DNA of 64,000 nucleotides from CBDBES01 sp965204465 (GCA_965204465.1 CBDBES010000002.1:1-64000), one strand, 5' to 3'; positions 38,201-46,712 are shown, counted from the first letter of the stretch. Notes: generated by a model not told the origin, from the sequence alone. Translations and numbers: made by a program.

Positions 38201-38274
38201 AAAGAGAAACCAAGTATTAAAATTATTCTTGCTGCTATTCTTACCTGAAATCTAAACCAAATCAAATTTAACAT
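35269..38274 (-). CDS. GH97-family glycoside hydrolase, lipoprotein
   Basis: 1001 residues. N-terminal signal with lipobox LGVLGC (Cys about 30), a proline-rich linker made of NPLSPLNPLSPTNPI and a calcium-loop-like segment NGDTDGDGKVDDVEG. From about residue 265 it follows GH97 alpha-glucosidase/alpha-galactosidase order: GLGFRYRIRG, SIHEAGLTPKEMASMV, PWRTIQVVKGNAGKLIDSRL, WMRPARYVGYWRG, then HEPIKATGVRRTYPNMMSRE (about 781-800) and GEEHDYG, RGLAGPIDWTPGIF. These hold the conserved acid residues of the family. The region between (FEGWQDTAGWGGGRWNEWRF) is more divergent and longer than in SusB. A nine-C tract (37979-37987) encodes VGGGPT. Shine-Dalgarno GAGAGG precedes ATG. Confidence 0.82.
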   Translation of the reverse strand: MLNLIWFRFQVRIAARIILILGFSFLGVLGCDQDELGLTATLVDEIGEILEPIDPGSDNNINDMDNPLSPLNPLSPTNPINVPGPPPSPIDIVAPVGGGPTTTDISALKRTVAERISTAEVQYQGNEILEVSVASGNPDFSVNDQDDIIFSPQEKRGEKARLRKVLMQANTDDGKTHKFFYFAIVNSGHGTNGDTDGDGKVDDVEGNNVQDKTSDFSAGGAANSISILSPGGVNGNGDKVEVTVSLVSSQLLYAVSYKNSGGNTVKLLAESKLGLNSGGHSTYPNFFTSVKVNKVRTASYYEKWNPIWGEDDEIENWFNELVVTIVPRSVADANIKEHHKLDIIFRVYDDGLGFRYRIRGLAADSGSNANSFRINQRDEKTTFNFPNSTGTNWPNVLYGRSRTRTGTLGHGPAEVNILNESLSNASESESIFTPISMKSSNNYFVSIHEAGLTPKEMASMVLKKNRGNRFFTVEFTSENVFQHNAGPGFENKSRASKPFIMPWRTIQVVKGNAGKLIDSRLILNLNDPLREDIYRYNNDDPSDPLYHDFEPTFDKVGERGNGSLDLSWMRPARYVGYWRGVHEQERPVPGHDKSYCFNQCANTEFILDYYKMADETNAGSVLFEGWQDTAGWGGGRWNEWRFSDGRFRTSGFSALAGGTFDFSLMFDTLLAEIPRSSFEEFNVNYRRIQSGKLPIYHVLHTECLTNTANLHKDLLGTRGRVRGDNVPLFEEHRKESHGHTRYLKAGYVAFALAYAHWAQRATKHWHIYIKEAAKNKMNIVVHEPIKATGVRRTYPNMMSREGLHGEEHDYGTIGRVLSTEHHSEVVYQRGLAGPIDWTPGIFTSQTTVTNSKQLALMSALYAPLVMAAELKARQRDPQYSTPMEFIKGFHPHWSESKVLLGEFAKYVVIARRRRDSLNWVVAGFTDNASRTVNIEFNKFLEPEAIYEADIYEDVIGRPRDVRKRQIARVLHGDTTSITMSSRGGFVMNVNYVMIKPGLVIE

Positions 38275-38370
38275 AAATTACCTCTCTAATAATCTAATAA
38301 TATATTTTACTGAAAACTCATTTCAATAATCGTGCTACCATAATAAGCAATAAACAATTTTCCATTGATC

Positions 38371-41300
38371 TTATGGCGCATTCCCTACCCTAACAAGCCT
38401 GACTCCAACCACGTCCCAGCCATTATTGGCCTGTGTTGTCTCAATTCGGATACCGAGATTCGTTACATCGCTAGCCGCTGTAAAATCCGGAAATCTCAAT
38501 GTTCCATGCATTCCCATATCTGATAGTACTGGCCATCTTCCATCATTCCAACGATTTGTAGATGTTGCATTTCTAGTTACATTTTGAAGCGTCGCACTTC
38601 CTCCCGTGGTTATTGTTATCTTTACCGCTACGCTGTCTACTTGTGTATTATAGTATACTTCTACTCTGTATATTCCAGAAGAAATAGGTACAGGCGTTTT
38701 ACCGCTGCCACGGCCTATGGTAATATATTCTCCTGGTCTGTTAAAATCACCTAACCAAAACCCATTAATTAGGGTATTTACGATGATTCTTTCACCCCCA
38801 CGGGTGATATGAGAGTCGAGGAGATCAAAATAGATATCATTATCTCTACCCGAATCCGAATGTGTAGATTGATTTGTAAATCCTATCACATTACCGCTAG
38901 AATTACAGGCTATGATACCAAAACGATTGGGAAATGCAATGCCTCTATAGGCATGGCCTGAAATTGCATAGCTTGCAGTACTACCCGTTGTATAGGAGAG
39001 TGTGCCAGAGCTCTCGGTAAGAGAAGTATTTGTACTGGCATTTACATCCGCAATATTTACATAAGGTGCATTAGTGCCTACTTCGTCTCTAGCAATATAC
39101 GCCAGAGTAACAGCTTCATTATTCATTCTATGGAAAATAATGTAGCGTGCGGCACCATTGACTTTATTCCAGGAAAATCCAGAATAAGAAGAGGCATTTT
39201 GATACATTGGAGGGGAGCCAAAATGGCCCCTGTCTGAAATAGAATACCCAAAATTATTGATCCTAGGTATAGAACCAGAAGGAGTTTTACAATTTCTTCT
39301 GGATATTAATTCTACGGAGAAATCCTGGGAGGGTAGGGAATTAAAAGCATTATCCTCCGTACTAGAATGGGTATGACGAATGGCAATGGTCCTAGTTAAG
39401 GAGTCTGCAGGGTCAAACATTAAATTAAGGTTCACTGTTTGGGGAAAGTTCCATTCTCCGTCTTGAGCCATGTGGTCGCCATCGTCTGGAGTAAAAGTAA
39501 GAACAATGGATTTTCTGGAATCTGTTGTCATTTTACTGCCAGAGGATAGCACAAAATTGTTTCTGGTATCACCAGGAATAGAGATCGTAACCATTACATC
39601 ACCGGAAGGCGGGCCATTCAATTGGACTTGATATTCATGAGATTCGCCTTTTAAAAGCGCTATTGCTGAAGTAAGCGGCGGATCATAGAGAACTTGTGCA
39701 GAATCAGTGTCTTGCAAAGTGAGCATAATTCCATGCGCAAGAGTAGGATCATTATACGCGGGGTCTGTGCTTTCGGGGGAATGCATAATAATAACATCCC
39801 GATTTTTCCAAAAAATGTCATCTGCTTTTAAAACTAATTTGACCTTTTGGGGAGTATTATAAGTTGCAGGGGTAAATACAAATATTCTGGATTCACCAGC
39901 TATTGTGGGATTGGTAGAAGTTCCCTTGAATAATTCTAAACTAAGAGGGGCCGTATCAGGGACACTGAGATTAACCCTTACATCGTGGGTAGGCTGTGTA
40001 TTCAATACAATATTGTATTCATATTCCACATCCATATTACCTTCCGAAAGTATGATGCTATTTGGCAATACTGAACCATCTATTTCTGTAAAAGTGATTC
40101 CTATAGTATCATTGTCTGTAGTTGAAACAACAAGATCACGGCTAAGCATTTCATAGCTTGTATCAGCACTCATCGTAATATGCTTAATAGTCATCTCTTT
40201 ATTTTCTTCGATTATGGTATCTTCTTGTAAAGCCAATCTTATAGCCTGCGAAGTGTTCCAATTTTCTGGCATGAAAGTAAGAGTGACTGATCTTAAACCA
40301 TCTGCATCCGGTACAGTACTCTCTGCAGAAGCAAGCTTAAAGCTTTGGGGGAGTTCAAACGGAAAATCGGGAAGGCTGATCGTTATTATTACATCAGCTT
40401 GAGGCCTTGTTTTCAAAGAAATCTCATATTGATATTCTTCTGATTCGGCAAGGCCAATGTCAGAAGGTAATTCTGTAGAACCACCTGACACAGTATAGAT
40501 CACCCCCGGAGCGTCATTGTCAGTGGTTTGGACAGTCAAGTCACGGCTGAGATCATTATAATTAGGGTCTTTACTTTCGGAAATATGCTCAATGGTAAGG
40601 TTTTTATTTTCATCGATCACATTATCGTCTAAAAGAGTAAATCTGAGGGCTTGGGGAAAGTTCCAGTTTTCTGGCAGAAAGTTAAGAGTAATCGACTCGG
40701 AAGGCTCTTGTATAAGAGAAACTACAGAAGATAGAGTAAGATTGGCAGGAATGTTATCGGGAAGCATAATCCTGACCATTACATCGTGGGTAGGCTGTGT
40801 ATTCAACACAATGGTATAGTTGTATTCATTATTTTCGCCTCCTTCTTCCAGGGTTATACTCGTGGGCAGTGCCATAGAATTAGCCGCTGATATATAAGTG
40901 ATGCCTTCTGTTTCATTGTCATTCGTGGAAAGCGTAACATTTCGGATAAGACCATTATAATTGGGATCGTTACTGATAGAAACATTTGTAACAACAAGGC
41001 TTTGGTTCCCTTGGGCTATATTATCTTCTGAAAGAGTCAGCCGGACTAACTTTGGAGTTCTCCAGCGTTCATTGGTAAAGGTAAAAGTAATGGATGCCGA
41101 TGGGCCTGATACTATTTCTTCTGCTGAAGATAGATTCAAATTATCGGGAGAATTATCGGGAAGACTGATAGTGACCGTTACATCTTCAGATGGACGCGAA
41201 AGTAAGGTAATTGCATATTGATAGGAATCATCTTCATTGAGGGGGATATTTTCTGGCAACTCATCTCCTATGGTTCCATCCTTAAATATTTGATATGCAA

Positions 41301-41412
41301 TTCCTGGTGTACCAGATGGACCTTGTTGGTCTAGATCATTTTCATTGTTCTCACAGAACAAATAAAAGAAAAGGACCATCAGTAAAGATATTCTTTTATT
41401 GATAATTTTCAT
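38371..41412 (-). CDS. Large surface lipoprotein with five beta-sandwich repeats
   Basis: 1013 residues from ATG 41412, chosen because AGGAGGA lies 7 bases upstream; an ATG 27 bases earlier has no ribosome site. Signal ISLLMVLFFYLFC gives a lipoprotein. Five tandem domains of about 115-125 residues follow, each reading ITLEEGG..EY.Y.IVLNTQ, PTHDV.V.I.LPDN.P.NL.L and then W..PQ.V.L.L..D, DPNYN...., TTDND. They are Calx-beta-like sandwiches common in marine bacterial surface proteins. The C-terminal 350 residues contain a fibronectin-like part (FSWNKVNGAARYIIFHRM) and a lectin-like module ending NGWDVVGVRLVRVG. Ligand unknown; probably exposed adhesion or binding protein. Confidence 0.75.
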   Translation of the reverse strand: MKIINKRISLLMVLFFYLFCENNENDLDQQGPSGTPGIAYQIFKDGTIGDELPENIPLNEDDSYQYAITLLSRPSEDVTVTISLPDNSPDNLNLSSAEEIVSGPSASITFTFTNERWRTPKLVRLTLSEDNIAQGNQSLVVTNVSISNDPNYNGLIRNVTLSTNDNETEGITYISAANSMALPTSITLEEGGENNEYNYTIVLNTQPTHDVMVRIMLPDNIPANLTLSSVVSLIQEPSESITLNFLPENWNFPQALRFTLLDDNVIDENKNLTIEHISESKDPNYNDLSRDLTVQTTDNDAPGVIYTVSGGSTELPSDIGLAESEEYQYEISLKTRPQADVIITISLPDFPFELPQSFKLASAESTVPDADGLRSVTLTFMPENWNTSQAIRLALQEDTIIEENKEMTIKHITMSADTSYEMLSRDLVVSTTDNDTIGITFTEIDGSVLPNSIILSEGNMDVEYEYNIVLNTQPTHDVRVNLSVPDTAPLSLELFKGTSTNPTIAGESRIFVFTPATYNTPQKVKLVLKADDIFWKNRDVIIMHSPESTDPAYNDPTLAHGIMLTLQDTDSAQVLYDPPLTSAIALLKGESHEYQVQLNGPPSGDVMVTISIPGDTRNNFVLSSGSKMTTDSRKSIVLTFTPDDGDHMAQDGEWNFPQTVNLNLMFDPADSLTRTIAIRHTHSSTEDNAFNSLPSQDFSVELISRRNCKTPSGSIPRINNFGYSISDRGHFGSPPMYQNASSYSGFSWNKVNGAARYIIFHRMNNEAVTLAYIARDEVGTNAPYVNIADVNASTNTSLTESSGTLSYTTGSTASYAISGHAYRGIAFPNRFGIIACNSSGNVIGFTNQSTHSDSGRDNDIYFDLLDSHITRGGERIIVNTLINGFWLGDFNRPGEYITIGRGSGKTPVPISSGIYRVEVYYNTQVDSVAVKITITTGGSATLQNVTRNATSTNRWNDGRWPVLSDMGMHGTLRFPDFTAASDVTNLGIRIETTQANNGWDVVGVRLVRVGNAP

Positions 41413-41510
41413 AGTAGCTTTCCTCCTCGCGTTTGGCAATTTTAGAATTGAATATATAAGATCAGTAATTTAATATTTTGAAATATGGATTCATATATTC
41501 AACTTAATGA

Positions 41511-41539
41511 AAGTATTATTTATGTATACATATTGTCAA
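41511..41539 (-). promoter_or_regulatory. Probable promoter of the five-repeat lipoprotein gene
   Basis: On the minus strand GCTTGACA (41541-41534) has a -35 TTGACA; a weak -10 (TAATAC or AATACT) lies 15-16 bases later near 41512-41518. Transcript leader would be about 90 bases. The GCTTGACA box is shared with other lipoprotein promoters in the window. Confidence 0.4.
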
Positions 41540-41550
41540 GCATTTTTTTT

Positions 41551-41586
41551 TGTACAAAGTACAGCCTAACGGCATTGGTTATTGTA
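41551..41586 (-). repeat. Dispersed repeat A, copy 2 (reversed, 36 bp)
   Basis: TGTACAAAGTACAGCCTAAC continuing to GGCATTGGTTATTGTA, the reverse complement of the core of copy 1 at 12986. It sits just upstream of the lipoprotein promoter and before the 41670 gene. Confidence 0.75.
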
Positions 41587-41669
41587 GAATATGATTTTAA
41601 AAGATTTGACATAGGGTCTATCTGTATTAACTTGCTTTACGCATTTAAAAAAATACCTTCATCTATAGA

Positions 41670-42692
41670 ATGCAAAAAGAATATATTGCAATCAAAGGCA
41701 GATTTCAGTCATCTAAAAGAAAATACTATGTCATTTTCTTTCTGGTTTTAGATAGAGATTCGTATGCAATGGGATATTCTTCCATAGTACTATCTTTATA
41801 TTCTGAGCTTTATAATATAGACCCTTCTATATATTCTTATAAAGATTTTAACACAAAGATCAGGAGAATGAAACTAAAAGGACAATATGTACAATCGAAG
41901 ACCCTAAAATTACAGAATGCTTTAAATGATATTTCTAATGATCAGGAATTCTCTAGGAAAGTAAGCGTATTTTGTCAAATGAAAAGTCTTCATGAGATAT
42001 CCAATACTTTTGCTACTTTTTTTAAAAGAATACTAGAAGACAATAGCTTGAAATTAGAAACAAATTTGGAAGATATTACTGAAACAGATATGATCGCAGA
42101 AAAAGAAAAAGAAGAACTAAAAAATGATGAGGAAATATTTAATGAGTCTGAAGGGCATAATACAAGCAATTTGAGTCAAATAGAAAAGGATTCTGGAAAT
42201 GTTATATTGAATGCCAATTTCATTTTAGCACCAGTAGACGGAAAACATGTCACCAAATTAAAAAAAGGGGACATGGTATTGATCAAAATTTTAAACACAA
42301 GCCAAAAAGCCAACTACTTTATTGATTCTCTAAAATTAAAGAAAGACGATCAAATTATTCCTGTTCCGGCAAAAGTTATTTCCATAGATATGTATACTGG
42401 TAAAGCCGAAGTGCTTACTCAGGTACAAGATAATGTATACGGAAGAATCATAGAAGAAGAAAACATTCTGATAAAAATGTATCATGGGGAAAAAATTTTA
42501 CCTGATAGTACTATGGCGAACATACAGGCAATATCCAAAGAAACAGATGAAAAAGATACTCAAAAAGAAATTGCCTCTAAAAATATAGAAGTAACCACTA
42601 AAGAAAAAAGAGCTGGTATGTTCATGTTATACAGTGGAGTTATAACCGTCATTTTATTCTTTTTATTAATATATTTTTTACTATCTCCTTAA
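41670..42692 (+). CDS. Unrecognised protein with C-terminal membrane anchor
   Basis: 340 residues, no family recognised. The N-terminal domain (1-120) is mixed alpha/beta with KRKYYVIFFLVLDRDSYAMG. An acidic low-complexity linker follows (about 135-175). A beta-rich domain comes next (NANFILAPVDGKHVTKLKKG, DMVLIKILN, VYGRIIEEENILIKMY), with spacing that recalls a PilZ-like or OB-like barrel but without convincing motifs. A single hydrophobic span ends the protein (FMLYSGVITVILFFLLIYFL). It would be a tail-anchored cytoplasmic protein. The next small membrane-protein gene starts 18 bases later. Confidence 0.55.
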   Translation: MQKEYIAIKGRFQSSKRKYYVIFFLVLDRDSYAMGYSSIVLSLYSELYNIDPSIYSYKDFNTKIRRMKLKGQYVQSKTLKLQNALNDISNDQEFSRKVSVFCQMKSLHEISNTFATFFKRILEDNSLKLETNLEDITETDMIAEKEKEELKNDEEIFNESEGHNTSNLSQIEKDSGNVILNANFILAPVDGKHVTKLKKGDMVLIKILNTSQKANYFIDSLKLKKDDQIIPVPAKVISIDMYTGKAEVLTQVQDNVYGRIIEEENILIKMYHGEKILPDSTMANIQAISKETDEKDTQKEIASKNIEVTTKEKRAGMFMLYSGVITVILFFLLIYFLLSP

Positions 42693-42710
42693 ATTTTTGG
42701 ATATTGATCA

Positions 42711-43112
42711 ATGACACTCTCCTCTAAAACACAAAATAGATTAAAAAATATAGGCATATTATTTGTTTTATTCATGGTGAATATATTACTCGCGAACATG
42801 CTCATATTACCTATTCTTAATATGCAAATTAAGAATCCTAATTCAATAGGATGGATATTGTCTATTTTAGTCATTTTTATTTTAGGGCATCACATGGTAT
42901 ATGAAATAAAAGAATTAAAAAAGAATATTGAAAAAGAAGGAAAACGGAGTGGTTTTACGGAGCAATTGCTTATAGTAGGCAAAGCTTTTTTAGGTCTCAT
43001 GCTTCATTATCAGAAAAATATCCTTTCAGGGATTTTATGGGTAATAAAATTTTTAGGCTGGGTGATCCTTATCACTGGAGTGATTTATATAAATTATTTA
43101 TTAATATTTTAA
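42711..43112 (+). CDS. Small membrane protein
   Basis: 133 residues, not recognised. Three hydrophobic segments near 13-35, 45-62 and 105-130 are separated by a basic cytoplasmic-looking loop (YEIKELKKNIEKEGKRSGF). It lies 18 bases after the tail-anchored protein gene and is probably co-transcribed. It converges on the PEBP-fusion lipoprotein gene across a 161-base gap in which I see nothing. Confidence 0.55.
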   Translation: MTLSSKTQNRLKNIGILFVLFMVNILLANMLILPILNMQIKNPNSIGWILSILVIFILGHHMVYEIKELKKNIEKEGKRSGFTEQLLIVGKAFLGLMLHYQKNILSGILWVIKFLGWVILITGVIYINYLLIF

Positions 43113-43273
43113 TATATTTTCCATTCACCTTACAGCCACAGGGCATAAAAGACCTTTAACTTTGCCTTTAGTTTGAAAAAAGAACAAGTACACGATCCAA
43201 CCTGATCGCCTGTATAGGCATTTCCTAATACTGATCCATAGTTACAATAGGGTAGAGGGTTATTATTATGCCT

Positions 43274-45517
43274 TTAAAAAGTACTCGTACCAAAAATTTC
43301 AACGCTACCCAATATTCTAGAAGCATACGCTCCAGACTCAAAAGCGCTGCGGCTTCGATTATCTATGATATCAAAAAAAGGTATAGTAGTATCTAAAGCA
43401 TATAGTTTAAAATAATAGTTGTGGGTTCCAGTCATGTCAGGCGGGCAAGGGCCCCCCCATCCTAAAGCATTTGCATCCGCAGCGATATGAGAGCCGAACC
43501 AACCATTTCCTCCTAATTCAGTACCAGCAGGAAAAGTAACCGGCTCTGTATCTCCACTTGGCACCGCAATCAGTTTGTTTATTCCTGTGGCAGTACTTGC
43601 AATATTATACAGATTCAAATGCACAAAAGATGCTGTTTGATCTTCTACAAAGAGCACAAAACTCATTGTACCAGCAGGAGGATTGCTCCAGGTTAGTTTG
43701 GGAAAATTATTTTGGCCCGTACATTGAGTAGAAAGGTTATTCTTAAATTCGTTTGGAATCACACCGCCAGGGTTAAAGCCTCCATCTGATTGACTGGAAG
43801 TCAATGTAAAGCTAGGCGGAGGAGCAGAATCACTGATCGTAACCGTCTGGCTACTATTACCAGAATCAACTTCTGCTGTTATACCGGTTACTGTTAGACT
43901 ATCAATATTGAGTATGATGGTTTCTCCTGGATCAGACATGGAGTCATCTATTATGTTGAACAAAGCCGATCCTGAATAATCAGAAGAAGTATCCGTATTC
44001 ATTGGGATAATTGGATTTGTTTTGGTTCCATAATCGGCTGAAGTTGCGGTACTGGCAGCATTGATTGATATGACCACTTCAATCATGGCAGGCGTCATAT
44101 TAAATCCTGTGAGTGAAAAAGATGGCATATAAGAATTTCCTTCCGTTATGGTGGCCGTATTGGATGCAAAACCAATTATAACACCATCATTTCCAGGTAT
44201 CATTATATTTAATGGAGTACTTGAAGGATTACCATTAATAATTCCATTAATATTAGATCCGGATAGTGTTTCAAGGTACAATTGAATTATTTCTTCTGAT
44301 TCAATATCACTATCATCGGTTATATTTATGGGTAGCATCATACTTGTTGCAGAGGCAGAATCAAATGTCAATGTAGCAAAGGTAAAATCCGTAGTATCTC
44401 TGACAGCAGCTCCAAAAATGAAATCATTTAATGTGGACATATCTGTACCAATGGTAGCCGTACTTGTATTTCTAGAGGCAAGCCTGACTACCAGGGTTTG
44501 GTCTGAGGTCAATGCCTTATTCAATACTACCGGGACCATGGTCATTTCATTTTCTGAAATAGTGGGAGGAGCAACAGGAGTTCCCAAAGATATAGTAGAA
44601 TTGCCATCATTGGCTTCTATATTTACAGTAACTGTCGCCATACTCAACATAGCAGCAAAAGTGGAAGCAGGATCTATTTCCAAATCAACAGTGAAACTCT
44701 CTACACCTTCCATTGTAGTATCATTTACAATAGGGATATTAAATTCACCTATGTTAAGATTGGTAGTATCTTTATTTATGATCACACTTGAAATACCAGA
44801 CGCAGTATAATCGGTAGGATCTGTAGCGCTTCCATCGGTGGCCGCAATATTCAGTATTACCTCCTCTGAACTTGACATCGGAGGTACATCTCCGGAAAAT
44901 GTAAGAGATAGAGTGGCCATGACAGAATCAATTTCTGCAACATTCACAGTAGAAGACTCAAAGCCAACAGAAAGAGTTCCGGTTCCGGGGTCGTCTGCTT
45001 CGATCTCATCATTATCTTGAATGAAGACAAGTATTTTCTTTATATCGCCCAGTTCTAAATCGTTTTCAAGATCATCTGGTATTCCCAAAGTGATTTTGAA
45101 TCCAGGGGGCTTGTCTTCTTTATTATTATTCTCTTTAGAGGTGATCGTTATAGTCGCTTCTTTATTATTACTTGGGATGGTGACCATATTTGGCCCATCG
45201 TAATCAGTCCCTTTGACTAAAAGCCTATTTGTGATCGCCCCATCATCACTATATTTTAAAGAAAGCATTACATCTTTTCCCAATTCATCAGAGAGAATTA
45301 CTGTAACGGAAACAGTTTCAGAATCACCCTCCGGTAGATCAATCCTGGCCACATTAAATTCTACTTTGACCTTTTCTAATTCAGAATCCTGTTTAAACGG
45401 TTCGTTAGTTGTATTATCGTCTTTCTTGCAATTGATGATCAAAAAAAACAATATTAAAAGTAATCTTATTAGAACAAAATTTTGAATGATCCTGGAGGCC
45501 ACTTGATTTAATTTCAT
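43274..45517 (-). CDS. Lipoprotein: Calx-beta-like repeats fused to a PEBP/YbhB domain
   Basis: 747 residues. Signal and lipobox FLIINC (Cys about 30). Four Calx-beta-type sandwiches (about 50-170, 182-310, 312-445, 447-570) with lines such as VNVAEIDSVMATLSLTFSGD and TATITEGNSYMPSFSL; they lack the N-P-T-H-D-V wording of the neighbouring lipoprotein. The last about 165 residues are a YbhB/YbcL-like phosphatidylethanolamine-binding domain: FNPGGVIPNEFKNN, PKLTWSNPPAGTMSFVLFVE, FVHLNLYNI, GGNGWFGSHI, GWGGPCPPDMTGTHNYYFKL, YALDT. The usual DPDAP loop is replaced by EDQTAS. SD GAGGA precedes ATG. A surface-anchored PEBP is unusual; ligand unknown. Confidence 0.78.
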   Translation of the reverse strand: MKLNQVASRIIQNFVLIRLLLILFFLIINCKKDDNTTNEPFKQDSELEKVKVEFNVARIDLPEGDSETVSVTVILSDELGKDVMLSLKYSDDGAITNRLLVKGTDYDGPNMVTIPSNNKEATITITSKENNNKEDKPPGFKITLGIPDDLENDLELGDIKKILVFIQDNDEIEADDPGTGTLSVGFESSTVNVAEIDSVMATLSLTFSGDVPPMSSSEEVILNIAATDGSATDPTDYTASGISSVIINKDTTNLNIGEFNIPIVNDTTMEGVESFTVDLEIDPASTFAAMLSMATVTVNIEANDGNSTISLGTPVAPPTISENEMTMVPVVLNKALTSDQTLVVRLASRNTSTATIGTDMSTLNDFIFGAAVRDTTDFTFATLTFDSASATSMMLPINITDDSDIESEEIIQLYLETLSGSNINGIINGNPSSTPLNIMIPGNDGVIIGFASNTATITEGNSYMPSFSLTGFNMTPAMIEVVISINAASTATSADYGTKTNPIIPMNTDTSSDYSGSALFNIIDDSMSDPGETIILNIDSLTVTGITAEVDSGNSSQTVTISDSAPPPSFTLTSSQSDGGFNPGGVIPNEFKNNLSTQCTGQNNFPKLTWSNPPAGTMSFVLFVEDQTASFVHLNLYNIASTATGINKLIAVPSGDTEPVTFPAGTELGGNGWFGSHIAADANALGWGGPCPPDMTGTHNYYFKLYALDTTIPFFDIIDNRSRSAFESGAYASRILGSVEIFGTSTF

Positions 45518-45617
45518 TTTATCCTCTATTATTTACTATGCGACAGAATTCTATGAGTAAACAATACATTGAGCATGAAAAAATATTGGGCACACAATAA
45601 TGAATTATTCTAAAGAC

Positions 45618-45646
45618 ATAGTAGTTACATAGAAACAATTTGTCAA
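45618..45646 (-). promoter_or_regulatory. Probable sigma-70-type promoter of the PEBP lipoprotein gene
   Basis: Minus strand TTGACA (45646-45641), 17 bases, TACTAT (45623-45618). Leader of about 95 bases to ATG 45517. The best promoter match in the window together with that of lgt. Confidence 0.55.
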
Positions 45647-45670
45647 TACAAAAAGTAATATAATTGTAGA

Positions 45671-45726
45671 AACCAATGCCGCCAAGGGGCTATACAAAGT
45701 ACAGCCTTTGGCGGAATTGGTTATTG
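45671..45726. repeat. Dispersed repeat A, copy 3 (self-complementary form)
   Basis: AACCAATGCCGCCAAGGGGC, a TATACAAAGTACA centre, then GCCTTTGGCGGAATTGGTT: two arms complementary over about 19 bases with one or two mismatches. The right half matches copies 2 and 4. As RNA it would form a strong hairpin on either strand, between two divergent lipoprotein genes. Confidence 0.7.
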
Positions 45727-46102
45727 TAAAAATAATAAGAAAAATACTTGCTTTTTTGTTTATAGTTTATAAACGATATCTAAGTATTTTTAAGAGGTTA
45801 GCCATACCAACCCTTAAAGGAGGAATAAAAAATGCTAAACTAGCAGTGCAACTGCTAGTGCAGTGCCCTTTGGGTGAAAATAAATAGTTTATACAGAATC
45901 ATGGCCATAATATCCATTCTATCCTTGCCATTCTGCAAGAGTAATAAAAACGATACAGACCCAATCCCACCGGACAATGGGGAAGAACCAATGCCACCGC
46001 CACTAGGGGGAGGCCCACCGACTTCAACTCCAGCAGGCATCACTTATGAAGAACCAGATAGCTCACCATTGCCTGGTACGATCACACTCACGGAAGAAGA
46101 CA

Positions 46103-46110
46103 GCAATTCG
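46103..46110. repeat. Target-site duplication, left copy
   Basis: GCAATTCG directly before the left inverted repeat; identical to 47830-47837. Confidence 0.92.
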
Positions 46111-46137
46111 GGTAACTATACGTATATCAAACCAAAA
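46111..46137. repeat. Left terminal inverted repeat of the IS element
   Basis: 27 bases, starts GGTAACTATACGTATATC; perfect reverse complement of 47803-47829. Confidence 0.95.
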
Positions 46138-46204
46138 AATAAAAAAAAAGCATTAAAGAAGTTTGTATTTTACACTTTTTCTTTAATACTTTTCAAAAAG
46201 TTTC

Positions 46205-46453
46205 CTATCTATCTATTTTTTCGAAAATAATCGTTTGTCCAGATAAAGGCATGTATACCAAAACTGTACAAAAAAGAACAATCGTCCCCCATATCTTATA
46301 AAATATGTTATTATCCGCCGCAATGATAAACTTAACTGACCATCCTTCATTGTTATGGCTTTCTATACACGCATTCAATCGATTTTTCGGTGAATTAAAG
46401 AAAGACATAAAGCCTCCCCAGTAAGGAACATTGACCACTTTATTTCTTTTCAT
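46205..46453 (-). CDS. IS passenger ORF: small membrane protein
   Basis: 82 residues, preceded by a ribosome site GGAGAG 5-8 bases before ATG. It reads MKRNKVVNVPYWGGFMSFFN, then SPKNRLNACIESHNNEGWSV and one hydrophobic segment (IWGTIVLFCTVLVYMPLSG). Small proteins with a N..GW.V core followed by a membrane span are found scattered in bacterial mobile DNA, but I cannot assign a family name. It is unrelated to transposition enzymes and travels inside the element, so it is a passenger gene of unknown role. Confidence 0.55.
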   Translation of the reverse strand: MKRNKVVNVPYWGGFMSFFNSPKNRLNACIESHNNEGWSVKFIIAADNNIFYKIWGTIVLFCTVLVYMPLSGQTIIFEKIDR

Positions 46454-46712
46454 AAGTTTCTCTCCATAAGTCTTAAAATAAGGGAATACAATAAAAGCAA
46501 GCTTTAAGCGAACAAGTCAAGCAAGAAAAGGCTTACCTTTACCCATCGTACTCCCAATAAATACTACCACCGTAATACTTACTGAAAAGGCAAAGATAAG
46601 CCCTTTTTTTGGTGGTATAATTTGTGAGGGTACGAAACCTTAATTTTTTTATTTTTTAAATATTAATCTTTTATTTCATCAATGTTTAAACTAACTCTAA
46701 AACTATTTTCAT

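Larger units (their letters stand above)
45518..45831. other. Divergent intergenic region
   Basis: Carries the promoter of the minus-strand PEBP lipoprotein, a self-complementary copy of repeat A, a perfect 7-bp inverted repeat GTTTATA / TATAAAC (about 45759-45775) and the ribosome site AAAGGAGG (45816-45823) of the disrupted lipoprotein gene. Confidence 0.6.

Noticed and set aside
38371..41412. Regular internal repeats, possible CRISPR array
   Set aside because: Repeats are diverged coding domains of about 350 bases with a continuous reading frame, not short identical repeats with spacers.
44328..44810. Long antisense open frame (160 codons) inside the PEBP lipoprotein gene
   Set aside because: It is opposite a well-supported gene and mirrors its Ser/Thr/Ile-rich composition. 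Similar antisense frames occur in the other repeat lipoproteins (51836-52231, 52532-52885, 52907-53257, 40961-41221) and none has a ribosome site or recognisable motif.
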